Origin: Lachnospiraceae bacterium
GTDB taxonomy: Bacteria > Bacillota > Clostridia > Lachnospirales > Lachnospiraceae
Assembly (NCBI GenBank): GCA_017448845.1
Contig: JAFSKT010000015.1
Location: forward strand, 1-50,842
Length of the DNA stretch: 50,842 nt
Direction: 5' to 3'
Made by a program: the position numbers and the translations under genes. The notes below the pieces were generated by a model. The model worked only from the letters and a program-made list of their open reading frames with translations. It did no database searches and was not told the origin of the DNA. Numbering within the stretch: the first letter of the stretch is position 1; the number at the start of each line of letters is the position of its first letter. Below are positions 50,248-50,842 of this stretch, in pieces.

Positions 50248-50697
50248 TCATCCTTCGATGAGTATTTGTTTCTTTTCGGGGAGTTTCTCTTTTTCCTTCT
50301 TAGGAAGGGTGAGGTTCAATACACCGTGTTTGAAGCTTGCCTTGATGTCCTCCTCGGTGATGTTCTCGCCGACATAGAAGCTTCTCTGCATTGATCCGGA
50401 ATAACGCTCCTGTCTGATAAGTTTGCCCTTCTTATCCTTTTCGTCCTTATCCAGACCCTTGTTTGCACTGACGATGAGGTATCCGTTGTTCAGCTCCAGA
50501 CCGATCTCTTCTTTCTTGAAGCCGGGCAGGTCGATATCTACTTCGTAGTGATCGTCATGCTCATGAACATCGGTCTTCATCATCCTGTCGGCATGTCTGC
50601 CGTACAGTTTTCTTTCGGTTCTGTCCAGATCTCTTAAATCCGGGAATGCGAACCAGTCGTCAAATAAATCTTCTCCAAAAATACTAGGTCTTAACAT
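50248..50697 (-). CDS. hsp20: Hsp20/alpha-crystallin small heat shock protein
   Basis: An ATP-independent holdase chaperone. ATG 50697 (MLRPSIFGEDLFDDWFAFP) follows AAAAGGAGGT, so the longer frame to 50721 is rejected; 149 residues. The N-terminal arm is about 1-45. The alpha-crystallin domain (about 47-138) has MKTDVHEHDDHYEVDIDLPGFKKEEIGLEL, the dimer loop region, and GVLNLTLPKKE. Short C-terminal tail with the I-x-I-like KQILI. Promoter with a HrcA (CIRCE) half site at the window end. Confidence 0.95.
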   Translation of the reverse strand: MLRPSIFGEDLFDDWFAFPDLRDLDRTERKLYGRHADRMMKTDVHEHDDHYEVDIDLPGFKKEEIGLELNNGYLIVSANKGLDKDEKDKKGKLIRQERYSGSMQRSFYVGENITEEDIKASFKHGVLNLTLPKKEKEKLPEKKQILIEG

Positions 50698-50813
50698 AAT
50701 GCTTACCTCCTTTTCACTCAATACTGTTAATAGCTACTGAGCAAGGGGAAGGAGGGATTAGATCATTGGAACATCCCGTTCTTTTGGTCTTCTCTGTTCC
50801 TCTGTTCGATTAT

Positions 50814-50842
50814 GTTATAGCACTTAAATTAGCACTCGTCAA
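50814..50842 (-). promoter_or_regulatory. hsp20 promoter with CIRCE half site (cut by window end)
   Basis: Minus strand TTGACG (50842-50837), 17 nt, TATAAC (50819-50814). The plus strand has TTAGCACTC at 50829-50837, the exact left half of the HrcA operator (TTAGCACTC-N9-GAGTGCTAA); the other half would lie outside the window. Control by HrcA is the expected reading. Confidence 0.7.

Overview
The window looks like chromosome of a low-to-mid GC Clostridia, most likely a Lachnospiraceae (rumen or gut type). The grounds are the comEC/holA pair, a CIRCE-controlled hsp20, an AUG/Shine-Dalgarno style mixed with SD-less starts, secreted proteins with Ig-like and InlB-type repeats, and several toxin-antitoxin modules. 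This is inferred from protein style only; no database was consulted.

Layout. (1) 1-13319: the 3' end of comEC, a membrane-anchored acidic protein, an amino-acid ABC transporter (triple binding domain fused to permease, plus ATPase), an alpha/beta hydrolase-glutathione peroxidase fusion, gene wreckage (ORF6N, DUF819, surface-protein fragments), a DUF4143 ATPase behind three 23-nt repeats, and hipBA set between two surface-protein fragments. In related genomes comEC usually lies directly next to holA, so this block looks like an accessory insertion. (2) 13320-24781: core genes: holA, DUF1653, a glycosyltransferase, glyA, an MBOAT/SGNH acylation pair, DegV, an unassigned structured RNA, a HAD phosphatase and a secreted amidase. 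(3) 24900-49565: a tRNA-Gly(GCC) carrying two tandem integrative elements. The last 20 nt of the tRNA recur at 42832-42851 and 49546-49565. Element 1 (about 17.9 kb) has an intact tyrosine integrase, an HUH-SF3 Rep behind a double attenuator, a giant surface ORF, a papain-like protease, hicBA, a serine recombinase, a regulator and a signal peptidase I. Element 2 (about 6.7 kb) is decayed: its integrase carries an amber codon and an internal deletion, and its cargo mixes pseudogenes with a Crp regulator, two ferredoxins and a PIN/RHH toxin-antitoxin pair. (4) 49566-50842: a regulator remnant and hsp20 with half of a CIRCE operator at the window edge.

Most interesting: the giant surface ORF of element 1 ends in an apparent invertible switch. 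An 80-nt stretch near its 3' end (33376-33455) is repeated inverted at 35252-35331. The 1,796 bp between holds the current C-terminal cassette, a symmetric terminator in the middle, and on the other strand a second in-frame cassette with a different terminal domain. A stop codon abuts the silent copy's repeat. The same element encodes a serine recombinase, so a phase-variable choice between two C-terminal domains is a reasonable hypothesis. A caveat is that the ORF has lost its own 5' end in this copy.

A second recurring pattern is genes with no ribosome binding site whose promoter places the predicted transcription start on the AUG (hipB, the HAD gene, the PIN toxin and a chimeric def; weaker for holA and the ABC transporter).
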